Assembly (NCBI GenBank): GCA_050952465.1
Contig: JBMNKZ010000014.1
Span: 1-64,000 of the forward strand
Origin: DUPU01 sp050952465
GTDB taxonomy: Bacteria; Bacillota; Dehalobacteriia; Dehalobacteriales; Dehalobacteriaceae
Length of the DNA: 64,000 nucleotides
Direction of reading: 5' to 3'
Below, piece by piece: positions 1 to 9,259 of the stretch; positions within the stretch are counted from its first letter, which is position 1; every line of letters begins with the position of its first letter. The notes below the pieces were generated by a model. The model saw only the letters and a list, made by a program, of their open reading frames with translations. It was not told the origin of the DNA and made no database searches. The position numbers were made by a program, and so were the translations under genes.

Positions 1-1342
1 CATGAGCTGTCTGCGGAAACATATCCACCGGCTGTACCTCAATAACTTTATACCCTTTCCCTGTTAATATCTTTAAGTCCCGGGCTAAAGTTGCCGGATC
101 ACAGGAAACATAAATCACTTTTGGAGGATTCATCTTAGCAATCGCCTCTAAAACAGCGGGATCACAACCTTTCCGGGGAGGGTCTACTACAATAACATCG
201 GGATGAATGCCGAAAGCATCCATATCAGGCAAAACTATTTCTGCTTTTCCGGCAATAAACTCCACATTATTAATATTATTGAGGTGGGCGTTTCTTTCCG
301 CATCTTCCACCGCTCCCGGAAATTCTTCAATGCCGATAACTTTTTTCACTTGCCTCGCAAAAAGAAGTGACATTGTCCCGATGCCGCAATAAATGTCCAT
401 CACAATTTCCTTGCCTGTTAATTCGGCATACTCTAATACCTGACGATATAGCACCTGTGTCTGCTCCGGGTTCACCTGGACAAAAGACCCAGGGCTAATT
501 GAAAAGATAGTATCCCAGATTCTATCCTCGATTCTTTCTTTACCTAAAATCAACTTCCACTCCGGTCCAAACAAAGCCCCGGTATTTTTCCCCTGAATAT
601 TCTGCACCACAGATGTTACATCCGGGAATTTCTTAATTAATGATGAGGTCAGCTCACCTAGAAAAGAAACACTATTATTTACTGTAACAAAAACAACAGT
701 TATTTCTCCGGTATAGGCACTAATTTTCAAAACAACATGTTTTAGCAGGGAAATATCAGCCTTCCCCAAATATTTACCTAATTCCTCTTGAAGAAAATTA
801 CGCACCTGATTAAAAATATCAGGAACAAGAAAACACTCTTCAAATAAGGCTAGTTCATGGGTTCCCGGCTGAAAAAAGCCGATGTTTATCCTATCCCCTT
901 CAACCTTTACATGGAGCTGGATGCGGTTTCGATATTTCCAGGGATGAGTCATGCCCAATACCGGGTGCACTTGCACATCATTTAGTTTCCCAATCTTAAC
1001 AAGGGCATCCGTCACAATTTTTCTTTTTATGAGCAACTGGTGTTCATATTGGGCATGTTGGATATGGCAGCCTCCACAGGACGCTGAGATTGAACATCTA
1101 GGTTTCACCCGATAAGGAGAGCTGGTTATTACCCTTATCAATTCTGCCACAGCAAAACTTTTTTTCACTTGCCGGATTTTTACCTTCACCCTCTCCCCCG
1201 CCAGGCTTCCGGGCACAAAAACGGTAAAGCCAGAGTACCTCCCGATACCCCATCCTTGATGGGAAATTCCTACAATCTCTAATTCAATAATATCACCTAA
1301 TGACAAAGGCTTTTCCTTAAGCCTGTCCTTTTCTTTACCCAC
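1..1342 (-). CDS. rlmD: 23S rRNA (uracil-5-)-methyltransferase RlmD/RumA, 3' end cut by window edge
   Basis: SAM-dependent methyltransferase that makes 5-methyluridine in 23S rRNA. Seen in order: an N-terminal TRAM domain (about residues 12-75), a cysteine cluster for a [4Fe-4S] centre (CSISASCGGC near residue 90), a middle OB-like region, and the Rossmann methyltransferase domain ending in the VVDPPRKGCDP motif and the catalytic VSCDPATLA loop. The last visible residues, FPQTAH, are a few short of the usual C-terminus, so only the stop and the last residues are missing. The start is GTG at 1342, behind a GAGGTG ribosome binding site. About 447 codons are visible, normal for the family. RumA and RlmCD paralogues are hard to separate, so the exact uridine modified is uncertain. 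Confidence 0.93.
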   Translation of the reverse strand, partial: MGKEKDRLKEKPLSLGDIIELEIVGISHQGWGIGRYSGFTVFVPGSLAGERVKVKIRQVKKSFAVAELIRVITSSPYRVKPRCSISASCGGCHIQHAQYEHQLLIKRKIVTDALVKIGKLNDVQVHPVLGMTHPWKYRNRIQLHVKVEGDRINIGFFQPGTHELALFEECFLVPDIFNQVRNFLQEELGKYLGKADISLLKHVVLKISAYTGEITVVFVTVNNSVSFLGELTSSLIKKFPDVTSVVQNIQGKNTGALFGPEWKLILGKERIEDRIWDTIFSISPGSFVQVNPEQTQVLYRQVLEYAELTGKEIVMDIYCGIGTMSLLFARQVKKVIGIEEFPGAVEDAERNAHLNNINNVEFIAGKAEIVLPDMDAFGIHPDVIVVDPPRKGCDPAVLEAIAKMNPPKVIYVSCDPATLARDLKILTGKGYKVIEVQPVDMFPQTAH

Positions 1343-1567
1343 GGTACCACCTCAAAAACTAATTTCTTCAGTCAAGTTTATCCAAGAATACCCTCTGCGT
1401 CAAACCCTCGGGAAGATCCGGATTATCAATGCATAACAAACTAACACTTGACTTAAAATATAATTTAAATGTCTTTTATAAACTTTATTAATTTTTATCT
1501 TATTAACTTGATCAATTTTATTAAATTAGATTAATTCTATCTACATTGTTCAGGAGGCAGAAGTTTC
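1343..1567. other. AT-rich divergent intergenic region
   Basis: A gap between the divergent rlmD and the unknown operon at 1568. It is very AT-rich from about 1440 and must hold the promoters of both. A TTGACT at about 1448 and a TTGATC at about 1509 are possible -35 boxes, but neither has a convincing -10 at the right distance, so I do not call a promoter. Confidence 0.4.
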
Positions 1568-2179
1568 ATGCCCCAAGAGTGTTTCAAAGAATTTGCTCAA
1601 CATTTACAAATGGTGATGAGTGAACCCTGGGATTTTACCCAACCGGAAAACTACATTTTTTTGAATCAGGTAAATGAGGTCACAAGAGATGATTTGACCA
1701 AAGATACCGGTTTACCCAGAGTTGACCCTCTAATAGATGCCTTCAACCTGATTATCGAACAAGCCCAAAATCTTTATGTGGAAAATATTGTTTTTGGTAT
1801 TAATGAAATTTATAAAACCTACCTGAAAAAAATAAATCAGGAAAACCAAAAAGTAGTCTCCCAGCGAGTCATGGAATGTATTAAAATGTTATTTCAATTT
1901 ATTACCGAAGACAGCTTCCCTTATAAGGAAAAAATTTGGGAAGGGATAAGTTCCATGACTAAACCTGTGGGCCTTTTTATAATTAATGAAGGTTTTTTGG
2001 AAGCTTGTCCGGTATTTTTTGAGTCTACAGCCTGTTTAGGTAAACAGGCATCCCGTAAAGGGCTAAGCACCGGTACACTCCAACATGCCTTTCGCGTCTC
2101 AGAATTGGCTTGTCATAATTCTTCAAACCGGGAATTAGCATCCTTACTGAAAAACCTCAGGCAAAACTTAGAAAACTAA
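1568..2179 (+). CDS. Hypothetical protein, 203 aa
   Basis: I do not recognise a family. The protein is soluble and mostly predicted helical, with no signal peptide or membrane segment. Possible features are a run of charged helix around residues 80-105 and three cysteines in the C-terminal third (ACPVFF, ACLGKQ, ELACHN). The start ATG is behind a GGAGG box (caggaggcag). It is followed after 9 bases by the membrane protein at 2189, whose ribosome binding site directly follows its stop, so the two are co-transcribed and probably work together. Confidence 0.75.
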   Translation: MPQECFKEFAQHLQMVMSEPWDFTQPENYIFLNQVNEVTRDDLTKDTGLPRVDPLIDAFNLIIEQAQNLYVENIVFGINEIYKTYLKKINQENQKVVSQRVMECIKMLFQFITEDSFPYKEKIWEGISSMTKPVGLFIINEGFLEACPVFFESTACLGKQASRKGLSTGTLQHAFRVSELACHNSSNRELASLLKNLRQNLEN

Positions 2180-2188
2180 GGAGGGCCT

Positions 2189-3268
2189 ATGTTTGAACTA
2201 AGTAACTATTATTTTGTTGTTCTCAATATCACATCCGGTTTATTGTCCCTCCTTGGAGCAGTTGGAATATTTGTTTCTTTAATAATTCAGCGACGGGTTG
2301 GCCAATTGCAGGATATTATCGAAGAACTATTGGATCTCTCTTATGATGAAGATACCAATAATACCGTAAAAATTCAAAACCTGATTTATAAATATCAAAT
2401 GCAATATATCCTGCCTGCAACACCGATAAAAATTGTGATCCATTACATCAATATCAACATTGCCCTGGAGATCCTTTTTTGGACATGGCTGCTCTATTTA
2501 ATCTACCGAAACCCTTTTCAGTGGCACATAATAATTTACTTATGGCCGATGTTTGCCATTCTTTTTGTGATGATTTTTTACCGCCAATTAATTAAAAGCA
2601 CCATTAACCCGGTGGACAATAAAAATAGAATGTTTAACTCCATTATTCCTTCGCCCAGATATTTAAGAAGCATTGCCTTTCTATCTAATTATGTGAACGT
2701 ATCCGTGAAAACCATTATTCAGCAAGGCCGGCCGACACCGGTACTTAGGCAAAAATCCCGCGAGATTTGGGAAGTCATCTTAAAAGAAGAACTGCCTTTT
2801 GACGATTATCATTACTTTTTTGCTTTAACCGATGGAAATGAAGTACCTTTTTTTGCCTACGGGCACATCCTGATAGAATTGGATGCTGACCCCATTACAG
2901 GAAAACCCCGTCCCACAGCAAGAAATCTAAATATTCCTTTAGGCGAAATAAATAAAGACCTCCAGTTAACAAAACCGAAGGTCAGTTTCCTCATTTTCCC
3001 CAAAGGAGAAAAGCATCCCATTGAATTTAATTATTCTTTAAAACAAATTGACACAGTTTACTATGCTCCCGAGCCGCCTAATATTTCTACCAACCATCTA
3101 CTTACCTATAACTTCACCAGGGAAAACACCCTGAACATATTGATACATGACTCCCAAGAAGTAATTTTTAATCATCTTCCCCAAAAGATTAACTCGGGCG
3201 GGCTGCGTCAATACAGATCTGGTAATGAAAAGGAGCAAACCATAAAAATTAAGCCTTATATCGATTAG
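2189..3268 (+). CDS. Hypothetical membrane protein, 359 aa
   Basis: Unknown function. There are three clear hydrophobic segments: residues about 8-33, about 85-107 (NIALEILFWTWLLYLIY) and about 112-130 (WHIIIYLWPMFAILFVMIF). Between the first two lies a charged helix that could be a coiled coil, and the C-terminal 220 residues are soluble. The start is fixed by TAAGGAGGGCCT just upstream, which overlaps the stop of the preceding gene. It forms a two-gene operon with the unknown protein at 1568. The soluble C-terminal part has no motif I can name. Confidence 0.75.
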   Translation: MFELSNYYFVVLNITSGLLSLLGAVGIFVSLIIQRRVGQLQDIIEELLDLSYDEDTNNTVKIQNLIYKYQMQYILPATPIKIVIHYININIALEILFWTWLLYLIYRNPFQWHIIIYLWPMFAILFVMIFYRQLIKSTINPVDNKNRMFNSIIPSPRYLRSIAFLSNYVNVSVKTIIQQGRPTPVLRQKSREIWEVILKEELPFDDYHYFFALTDGNEVPFFAYGHILIELDADPITGKPRPTARNLNIPLGEINKDLQLTKPKVSFLIFPKGEKHPIEFNYSLKQIDTVYYAPEPPNISTNHLLTYNFTRENTLNILIHDSQEVIFNHLPQKINSGGLRQYRSGNEKEQTIKIKPYID

Positions 3269-3319
3269 GTTTTAAATACTTAGATCCTCCGCTAACGCTC
3301 AGGATGAAGTCTTAGCTGT

Positions 3320-4024
3320 TTAAATCGGGGTCACATAAAAAATCAAGGCAATCATAATAGCATTCCATACTCCGTGGGCAATGATATTGGTCCAGAGATT
3401 TCCTGTCTTTTCATATAAATATGTTAATCCGATACCTCCCGCCGCAATGGGCAACAGCCGGTAAAGATCAAAATGCAAAGCGGAAAAAAATAATGCGGTA
3501 ATCATAATGCCCCAAACGGCTCCATAACGCTGACATATAGCCGGATAGAAAAAACCCCGAAAATAAATTTCTTCACCAAGGGGTGCCAGGACTACACCCA
3601 TAGTTACTGCTAGGAAAAGCTCTCCTGGGGAATCCACCATTAAAAGAATTTTGGCAAAATCCTGAGGTTCCGGTTCACTGGGATAAATAATGGCTTGAAG
3701 CATCCCTAAAATTATCACCATAAAAAAAAGGCCAATACCCCATTTAACTCCTTGAGGCAGAGCTTGAAAAAAACCTCGTTTTAAAAAACCTAAATCCCGA
3801 AAAGAATGGCCATGCCTGACTACCACAAAATACCATGCGGCACTGACCATTAATAAAGTCTGAATCAGACTGGCCAAAAATACTATTAATAAATTATTTA
3901 GTTTCCAGCCCCTAGTTAAGGCATCTGTTAAAAAACCCATCCCTAACATCGTCAACACAATAAAAATTATGGCCAGCACGCCTTCCCATACTTTCCAGCG
4001 GGGCCGGACAATTTGTACACTCAA
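3320..4024 (-). CDS. CPBP-family intramembrane metalloprotease (CAAX-like), about 234 aa
   Basis: A polytopic membrane protein with the family's motifs: GEEIYFRG (EExxxR, catalytic glutamates), the F-xxxH motif in FFSALHFDLYR, and HGVWNA near the C-terminus, which supplies further metal-ligand residues. The family includes CAAX prenyl proteases in eukaryotes and diverse bacterial proteases, some linked to bacteriocin immunity or membrane protein turnover; the substrate here is unknown. I place the start at TTG 4024 because AAAGGAAG lies 6 bases upstream, whereas the ATG 15 codons further upstream has no ribosome binding site. It converges with the unknown operon at 2189-3268. Confidence 0.85.
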   Translation of the reverse strand: MSVQIVRPRWKVWEGVLAIIFIVLTMLGMGFLTDALTRGWKLNNLLIVFLASLIQTLLMVSAAWYFVVVRHGHSFRDLGFLKRGFFQALPQGVKWGIGLFFMVIILGMLQAIIYPSEPEPQDFAKILLMVDSPGELFLAVTMGVVLAPLGEEIYFRGFFYPAICQRYGAVWGIMITALFFSALHFDLYRLLPIAAGGIGLTYLYEKTGNLWTNIIAHGVWNAIMIALIFYVTPI

Positions 4025-4179
4025 ATAAATCTTCCTTTCGCTTAAAAACTTTAACCCAAACTCAAGCATTTTTTAAAAAAATCAGGCATTAATTACCTCG
4101 CTTTAGAAAATATATTCTCAAATAGTAGTATTAAATCCGGGAATAATAGTTATGAAAAAAGTTGAAAGGAGGCTTTACC

Positions 4180-4845
4180 ATGTTAATTATAACTTATTTT
4201 CTTATTTTTGTATTGCTAATTTCCTTAATTATCATACTAACACCTTATTTTAACTCGTTTCTTAAAGAGAGACGACAGTATGAACCAAAAACTTCAGCCA
4301 CAGGGACAGAAGAGTTTTCCGAGGAATTTTCACCTGGTAACCTAGAAAATAATGATACTCCCATGGATTATACCTGGAAAGGCAGTTTAATAGACAAGTC
4401 TTCTCCGGTAGAACTTCCTAAGGATTTTGGAGATGAGGAGTTAGCTTTACTTGTGAAAAACTCTTCCGACTTATATGCTTACTGGGAATCCACGACCTCT
4501 TGGGGCGATGACAATCCCGTCTTAAGGGTTTATGAGGTAATTTCCCCAATGGAACAAGATGAAATGTCCGTCCTTTTTGACATTAATATTAATAGAGAAG
4601 CCGATAACTGGTTTTTCCAGGTGCCAAAGGATAATAGCTATTACTGTGTGGAGTTAGGCAGGCGAAAATCTGATGGGAGTTTTATCCCTGTACTTCGCTC
4701 CAACATAGTGAAGACACCTCGGTCATCTTTATCAACGGCTATTGATGAAAACTGGATTCCCTGCGATATATATGGACGGTTAAGCAATATTTCTTATGGC
4801 CTTAGCTCCGGTATAATTCACCAAAAATCTGAAAGGATTGATTAA
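4180..4845 (+). CDS. DUF4912-domain membrane-anchored protein, 221 aa
   Basis: One N-terminal membrane segment (about residues 3-25) is followed by a low-complexity acidic linker and a DUF4912 domain (about residues 70-205; the LPKDFGDEELALLVKNSSDL start, then YAYWE). The function of DUF4912 is not established, but in Firmicutes it is often beside DUF1957/GH57 glucan enzymes, as here, where the GH57 gene follows after 4 bases. The start is ATG 4180 because AAAGGAGG lies 7 bases upstream; a TTG 18 bases earlier lies before that ribosome binding site. I infer a role tied to alpha-glucan metabolism or its placement at the membrane. Confidence 0.85.
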   Translation: MLIITYFLIFVLLISLIIILTPYFNSFLKERRQYEPKTSATGTEEFSEEFSPGNLENNDTPMDYTWKGSLIDKSSPVELPKDFGDEELALLVKNSSDLYAYWESTTSWGDDNPVLRVYEVISPMEQDEMSVLFDININREADNWFFQVPKDNSYYCVELGRRKSDGSFIPVLRSNIVKTPRSSLSTAIDENWIPCDIYGRLSNISYGLSSGIIHQKSERID

Positions 4846-4849
4846 TTAA

Positions 4850-6430
4850 ATGCCCAAAGGATACCTGGCCATTGTTCTGCATGCCCACCTGCCCTATGTA
4901 CGGCATGCAGAACATGAGCATTTTTTGGAAGAAAGATGGTTTTATGAAGCAGTCACAGATTGTTATATTCCTTTAATTGATATGATGGATCGTTTAGCAA
5001 AGGAGAGAATCCCCTTTCGGTTTACTATGTCCTTAACACCTCCCTTATTAACCATGCTGGGAGATTCTTTAATGCAAGAACGTTATCAAAAACATTTAAA
5101 CCTCCTAATTGAACTGGCAGAAAAAGAAATTATCCGATTAAAAAATGAACCGGCCTTTTTATCCCTGGCTTTGATGTACCGGAAAAAGTACTTGGAAGCG
5201 CGCCGCACTTTTAACGATAAATATCATAACAATTTGATCAATGGTTTTATAAGGCATATGGAAAGAGGCAATTTGGAGATTATTACCTCCGGGGCAACTC
5301 ATGCTTATTTTCCCCTGATGGAAGCGTCCCGCAAATCAGTAAAAGCCCAGGTCGCCACCGCCGTAGACACCCACTATCAATACATAGGCCGTCATCCAGA
5401 GGGGATTTGGCTTCCGGAATGCGGGTATTATCCGGGAGATGACCAGATACTAAAGGACTACGGATTGAAATACTTTTTTGTAGATACCCATGGCATACTT
5501 TATGCATCACGCCGTCCAAAATATGCCTGTTATGCCCCAATTTATTGTCCGTCAGGTGTTGCGGCTTTTGCCCGGGATCCGGAATCATCAAAACAGGTAT
5601 GGAGCATGACGGAGGGTTACCCGGGAGACTTTGATTACCGGGAATACTATAGAGATATTGGATATGATTTGGATTTTGGCTATGTCTGGCCTTATATTCA
5701 TCCAGATGGGATTCGGGTAAACACCGGGATAAAATACTATCGGATCACAGGAAAAACCGAGAACAAACAAGTTTATAATCCGGAAAGAGCATCTGCCAAA
5801 GCTTATGAGCATGCACTTAATTTTAAATTTAACAGGGAAAAACAAATAGAATATTTATCCGGGATTATGGATCGGCCGCCTTTGATTGTTTCTCCTTATG
5901 ATGCGGAACTCTTCGGGCATTGGTGGTTTGAAGGCCCGCAGTTTTTAGAAAATCTCTTCCGAAGTATTGCCGCTGACCCCCATACCATAGAATTAATTAC
6001 CCCTATGGATTATCTGGCTGCCTACCCTGTTAATCAAACCGCAGAGCCATGTATGTCCAGTTGGGGAGAACAAGGTTATCATGATGTCTGGTTGGATCAA
6101 TCCAATGCCTGGGTCTATCCTCATCTCCATAAGGCAGTTAACCGGATGAGTGAACTAGTCTCCAAATTCCCTTCTCCCGATGAGAATTTGGATCGAGGGT
6201 TAAAGCAAGCAGCCCGAGAACTGCTCCTGGCTCAATCCAGCGATTGGGCTTTTATTATGAAGACCGGCTCCATGGTTCCCTATGCAGTGAAACGAACGAA
6301 AAACCACTTGCATAATTTCACCTCTTTATATGAGCAAATTATGCATAATAAACTTAACATGGAGGAACTCTACAAACTAGAAAATCAGGATAATATTTTC
6401 CCAAATATTAATTATCAGGTGTTTCAATAA
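4850..6430 (+). CDS. GH57-family 1,4-alpha-glucan branching-type enzyme (DUF1957), 526 aa
   Basis: A glycoside hydrolase family 57 protein with the (beta/alpha)7 barrel and C-terminal DUF1957 helical region. Motifs seen: the N-terminal AIVLHAHLPYVRH with its conserved HAHLPY, GIWLPECGYYPG holding the presumed nucleophile glutamate, and SPYDAELFGHWWFEGP holding the presumed acid/base aspartate. The length of 526 aa matches GH57 branching enzymes, which make alpha-1,6 branches in glycogen-like glucan; some homologues are amylases or transferases, so the exact reaction is an inference. It sits between the DUF4912 gene and a ferritin-like gene, and near a GT4 glucan synthase-like gene and two starch-binding proteins. 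Confidence 0.9.
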   Translation: MPKGYLAIVLHAHLPYVRHAEHEHFLEERWFYEAVTDCYIPLIDMMDRLAKERIPFRFTMSLTPPLLTMLGDSLMQERYQKHLNLLIELAEKEIIRLKNEPAFLSLALMYRKKYLEARRTFNDKYHNNLINGFIRHMERGNLEIITSGATHAYFPLMEASRKSVKAQVATAVDTHYQYIGRHPEGIWLPECGYYPGDDQILKDYGLKYFFVDTHGILYASRRPKYACYAPIYCPSGVAAFARDPESSKQVWSMTEGYPGDFDYREYYRDIGYDLDFGYVWPYIHPDGIRVNTGIKYYRITGKTENKQVYNPERASAKAYEHALNFKFNREKQIEYLSGIMDRPPLIVSPYDAELFGHWWFEGPQFLENLFRSIAADPHTIELITPMDYLAAYPVNQTAEPCMSSWGEQGYHDVWLDQSNAWVYPHLHKAVNRMSELVSKFPSPDENLDRGLKQAARELLLAQSSDWAFIMKTGSMVPYAVKRTKNHLHNFTSLYEQIMHNKLNMEELYKLENQDNIFPNINYQVFQ

Positions 6431-6460
6431 ATTAAAAGTTTAATTAAAAGGAGAAAAAAC

Positions 6461-6733
6461 ATGCATACATTAAGCCATTTACAGGAAGCTTTAAATCAAA
6501 AAGAACAGGCCTTAGTTCAATATGTCCGATATATGCGGGAAGCTCAGGACAGCAAAAATACGGAAATTGCCGCTCTTTTTGCAGATTTGGCCAAAGCCGA
6601 AGAAAAGCATATCGCGGTGATTAGAGATCAGATCGTACAAATGGCGGAAGGCGATGAACTCCTGAATAAATACCAAAGAATTAGTGAATATAACTCACAG
6701 CATTCCACCTATTCTTATCGTCCCGTCCATTAG
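6461..6733 (+). CDS. Small ferritin-like/rubrerythrin-like protein, 90 aa
   Basis: A short helical protein. About residues 1-70 form two helices with the spaced glutamate and EKHIAVIRD motif of ferritin-like domains (KAEEKHIAVI), followed by a tyrosine-rich tail. It is only half of a four-helix bundle, so it must dimerise if it binds a di-metal site; only part of the usual ligand set can be seen. AAAGGAG precedes the ATG. It ends the DUF4912-GH57 operon and is followed by a strong terminator. The function is unknown; a structural or redox role is a guess. Confidence 0.7.
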   Translation: MHTLSHLQEALNQKEQALVQYVRYMREAQDSKNTEIAALFADLAKAEEKHIAVIRDQIVQMAEGDELLNKYQRISEYNSQHSTYSYRPVH

Positions 6734-6767
6734 TTTGTAGCCACGAGAATATTTGAAACAATGTTTT

Positions 6768-6804
6768 GTAGGGGCTGCACATTATGCAGCCCCTACTCTT
6801 TTTT
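6768..6804 (+). terminator. Rho-independent terminator after the GH57 operon
   Basis: A perfect 12-bp stem GTAGGGGCTGCA / TGCAGCCCCTAC with a 5-base loop, then TCTTTTTT. The right arm of the stem overlaps the stop codon of the convergent gene at 6793. The stem resembles other GGGG-TGCA palindromes at 61303 and 61381. Confidence 0.88.
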
Positions 6805-9246
6805 GAATTTATTTACTTTGTCCGCATACATGGCCGTTAGTTCTTCTGCCGCTTCCATACTGGTTCCCTCACTAAAGATGCGGCAAACCGGTTCATCTGA
6901 ATCCGGTAAAACTAAGGCCCAGCCCTGATCATGATAAACCTTAACTCCGTCTAAAAGCTCTTTATTTCTCTCTTTCTCCTCAATTAATTTCCGCATCACC
7001 GTTCCCTTAGCACCCCAGGGACATTCAATCTCCCGCCGGGATAGGTAGAACTCCGGCACTGATCCAATTAACTGAGAAAGAGGAGTTTTTTCTTGAGCCA
7101 AATACTCTAAGATATTGACTAAGGCATGAATAGCATCAAACTCCATGGTAAACTGCTGATAACCTTTTTGGGTGCTAAGAATTTTGTCCTCAAGGATTTG
7201 CTGCATATAAAACTGTTTTGATGTTTTCGTCCGAATTACATTTCCCCTGTATTTCTTGGCCAGGGCTTCCACTACTTGAGGTGCCGTCACCGGTACCACA
7301 ACGGTGGATGAGGCATTGGTCTTCAGTATCATCATGGTTACTAAAGCGGTATAAAGATCTTCTTGAATCACAGTACCGTTACTGTCGATGAGAATTAAAT
7401 ACTCTCCGTCTGAGTGCATAATCACTCCCAAATCACACTGATATTTCAAGACCTGTTCTTTATGCCACGAACAATCAAACTGCCCCTTAATCTTTAGCTC
7501 CGGCTTTTCTGAAAGGTAAACTTCACAGCCTAAATTCTCCAGAAGCCGGGGTAGATGCTCTCCAAAATGGAGCATTTCATATTCAATAAATATTTTTAAA
7601 CCGGCATTTTTCAAGACTTCCAATTTAATTGACTTCATTAAATCTTCGTAATAAATATCTACTATATCCGGGTAATCACTTAAATTAGGTACCTGAGAAC
7701 CGCCCACTCGTCTAAAGTCTTCCCGGAGAAAAGCATTCTCAATTTTTCGTTCTTCCCCTTTGGTGATATTTGCTCCCCGATGGTTAAGAAATGTAATACA
7801 AACCTCTGCTCCCCGGTTCATTGCGTTTACATGAATTCCTCCGTTTACGCCCAGTTTCCTTACACCATAACGGCTAATAGGAGTAACAACCTTTCCTAAA
7901 TCCAATGTGTTACAGCCGACCGACAGTAAACCCACTGCTAAGGAATTCTTGACCATCTGGGAACTGGGATGACCGTCCGCACCAATGGTGATTTGTCCTT
8001 GTTTTTTTTGGCAGGAACCAAAAGCAGCACCTAATCGAACAGCTACTTCCGGGGTAATTTCCACATTTACTGCTCCGGAAACCCCATTGGCCCCAAAGAT
8101 GTTTTTTCGAATTTTATCCGCCCAGATTAAACTTTCCTTAACAATGGCACCTTTTTCCACGGTTTTATGAGGCCAGATTTTTACCCCAGGTTTGATGGTC
8201 ACATAATCATCTAATACGGTATCATCTCCAATTACCGCGCTTTCATAAATCGCGGCATGGGACTTAATCTTGACCCGATTGCAGACAGCCCCGCCCCGTA
8301 AGGTGGCCTTTCTGCCTAGATAAACATTGTTCCAAATTATGCCCCGTTTGATGGATACTCCTTCTTCTAAAATACTATGGGAGCCAATGACTGAATAGCT
8401 TCCCACAAAAGCATCCTGACCCACTTTGACATTCTGCCCGATAAAAACCGGGCTTTCGATACGAGCCTGGGGATGAATCTCCGTCCCTGAGCCCACCCAA
8501 ACTCCTTTAGCAATTTCTGTTCCTTGCCAAGTGATTTTTGTTTTGCCGGCTAAGATATCGTAATGGGCTTGCTGGTATTGGGCAAAGTTTCCGATATCGC
8601 ACCAGTAGCCGGGAACAATACACCCGTAGATCGGATATCCTTTTTTTAGGAGTAAAGGAAACAGGTTCTTACTGAAATCAAAAGAAGTCTCCCCGGGGAT
8701 TAAATCTAGTATTTCCGGCTCAATTACATAAATCCCCGTATTGACTGTATCACTAAATACCTCGCCCCAGCTGGGCTTTTCCAGGAATTGTTTAATGCGG
8801 CCTTCTTCGTCAGTAATCACCACCCCGTATTCTAAAGGAGTGGGTACCCTAGTTAACGCTATCGTCACTGCGGCTTGCTTTTCCTGATGAAAAGACATAA
8901 TTTTGGTTAGATCAAAATCTGTCAAGGCATCTCCACTAATTACTAAAAAAGGCTGATCCAAAAACTGCTGGGCGTTTTTTACACTTCCCGCCGTTCCTAA
9001 AGGACTTTCTTCTACAAAGTACTGCATCCTGACTCCAAATTCGGAGCCATCACCAAAGTAATCTTTGATATCTTCCGGTAAATACATCAGAGTAGCACCA
9101 ATGTCGCGAAAACCATGACGATACAATAATTCAACAATATGCTGCATTATCGGCCGATCCATCACAGGCACCATGGGTTTTGGCCTGTCACAGGTAAGGG
9201 GACGTAAACGGGATCCCTCACCACCGGCCATAATAATGGCTTTCAT
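6793..9246 (-). CDS. Mannose-1-phosphate guanylyltransferase-type nucleotidyltransferase fused to a degenerate phosphohexomutase, 817 aa
   Basis: Three parts are seen. Residues about 1-235 are a sugar-1-phosphate nucleotidyltransferase with the signature MAGGEGSRLRPLT and the KPMVPV lysine. About 250-375 is a left-handed beta-helix of hexapeptide repeats. About 385-810 has the phosphoglucomutase/phosphomannomutase fold. In the last part the phosphoserine loop (TASHNP in active enzymes) reads HVNAMNRG, and the metal loop (DGDADR) reads MHSDGEYL, so mutase activity is doubtful; fusions like this are known in other phyla. The start is ATG 9246, behind AACGGAGGAG. The gene is 13 bases after the GT4 gene and is probably co-transcribed. 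The sugar nucleotide made is not certain (GDP-mannose or a glucose nucleotide). Confidence 0.88.
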   Translation of the reverse strand: MKAIIMAGGEGSRLRPLTCDRPKPMVPVMDRPIMQHIVELLYRHGFRDIGATLMYLPEDIKDYFGDGSEFGVRMQYFVEESPLGTAGSVKNAQQFLDQPFLVISGDALTDFDLTKIMSFHQEKQAAVTIALTRVPTPLEYGVVITDEEGRIKQFLEKPSWGEVFSDTVNTGIYVIEPEILDLIPGETSFDFSKNLFPLLLKKGYPIYGCIVPGYWCDIGNFAQYQQAHYDILAGKTKITWQGTEIAKGVWVGSGTEIHPQARIESPVFIGQNVKVGQDAFVGSYSVIGSHSILEEGVSIKRGIIWNNVYLGRKATLRGGAVCNRVKIKSHAAIYESAVIGDDTVLDDYVTIKPGVKIWPHKTVEKGAIVKESLIWADKIRKNIFGANGVSGAVNVEITPEVAVRLGAAFGSCQKKQGQITIGADGHPSSQMVKNSLAVGLLSVGCNTLDLGKVVTPISRYGVRKLGVNGGIHVNAMNRGAEVCITFLNHRGANITKGEERKIENAFLREDFRRVGGSQVPNLSDYPDIVDIYYEDLMKSIKLEVLKNAGLKIFIEYEMLHFGEHLPRLLENLGCEVYLSEKPELKIKGQFDCSWHKEQVLKYQCDLGVIMHSDGEYLILIDSNGTVIQEDLYTALVTMMILKTNASSTVVVPVTAPQVVEALAKKYRGNVIRTKTSKQFYMQQILEDKILSTQKGYQQFTMEFDAIHALVNILEYLAQEKTPLSQLIGSVPEFYLSRREIECPWGAKGTVMRKLIEEKERNKELLDGVKVYHDQGWALVLPDSDEPVCRIFSEGTSMEAAEELTAMYADKVNKFKKE

Positions 9247-9259
9247 AGCATCTCCTCCG

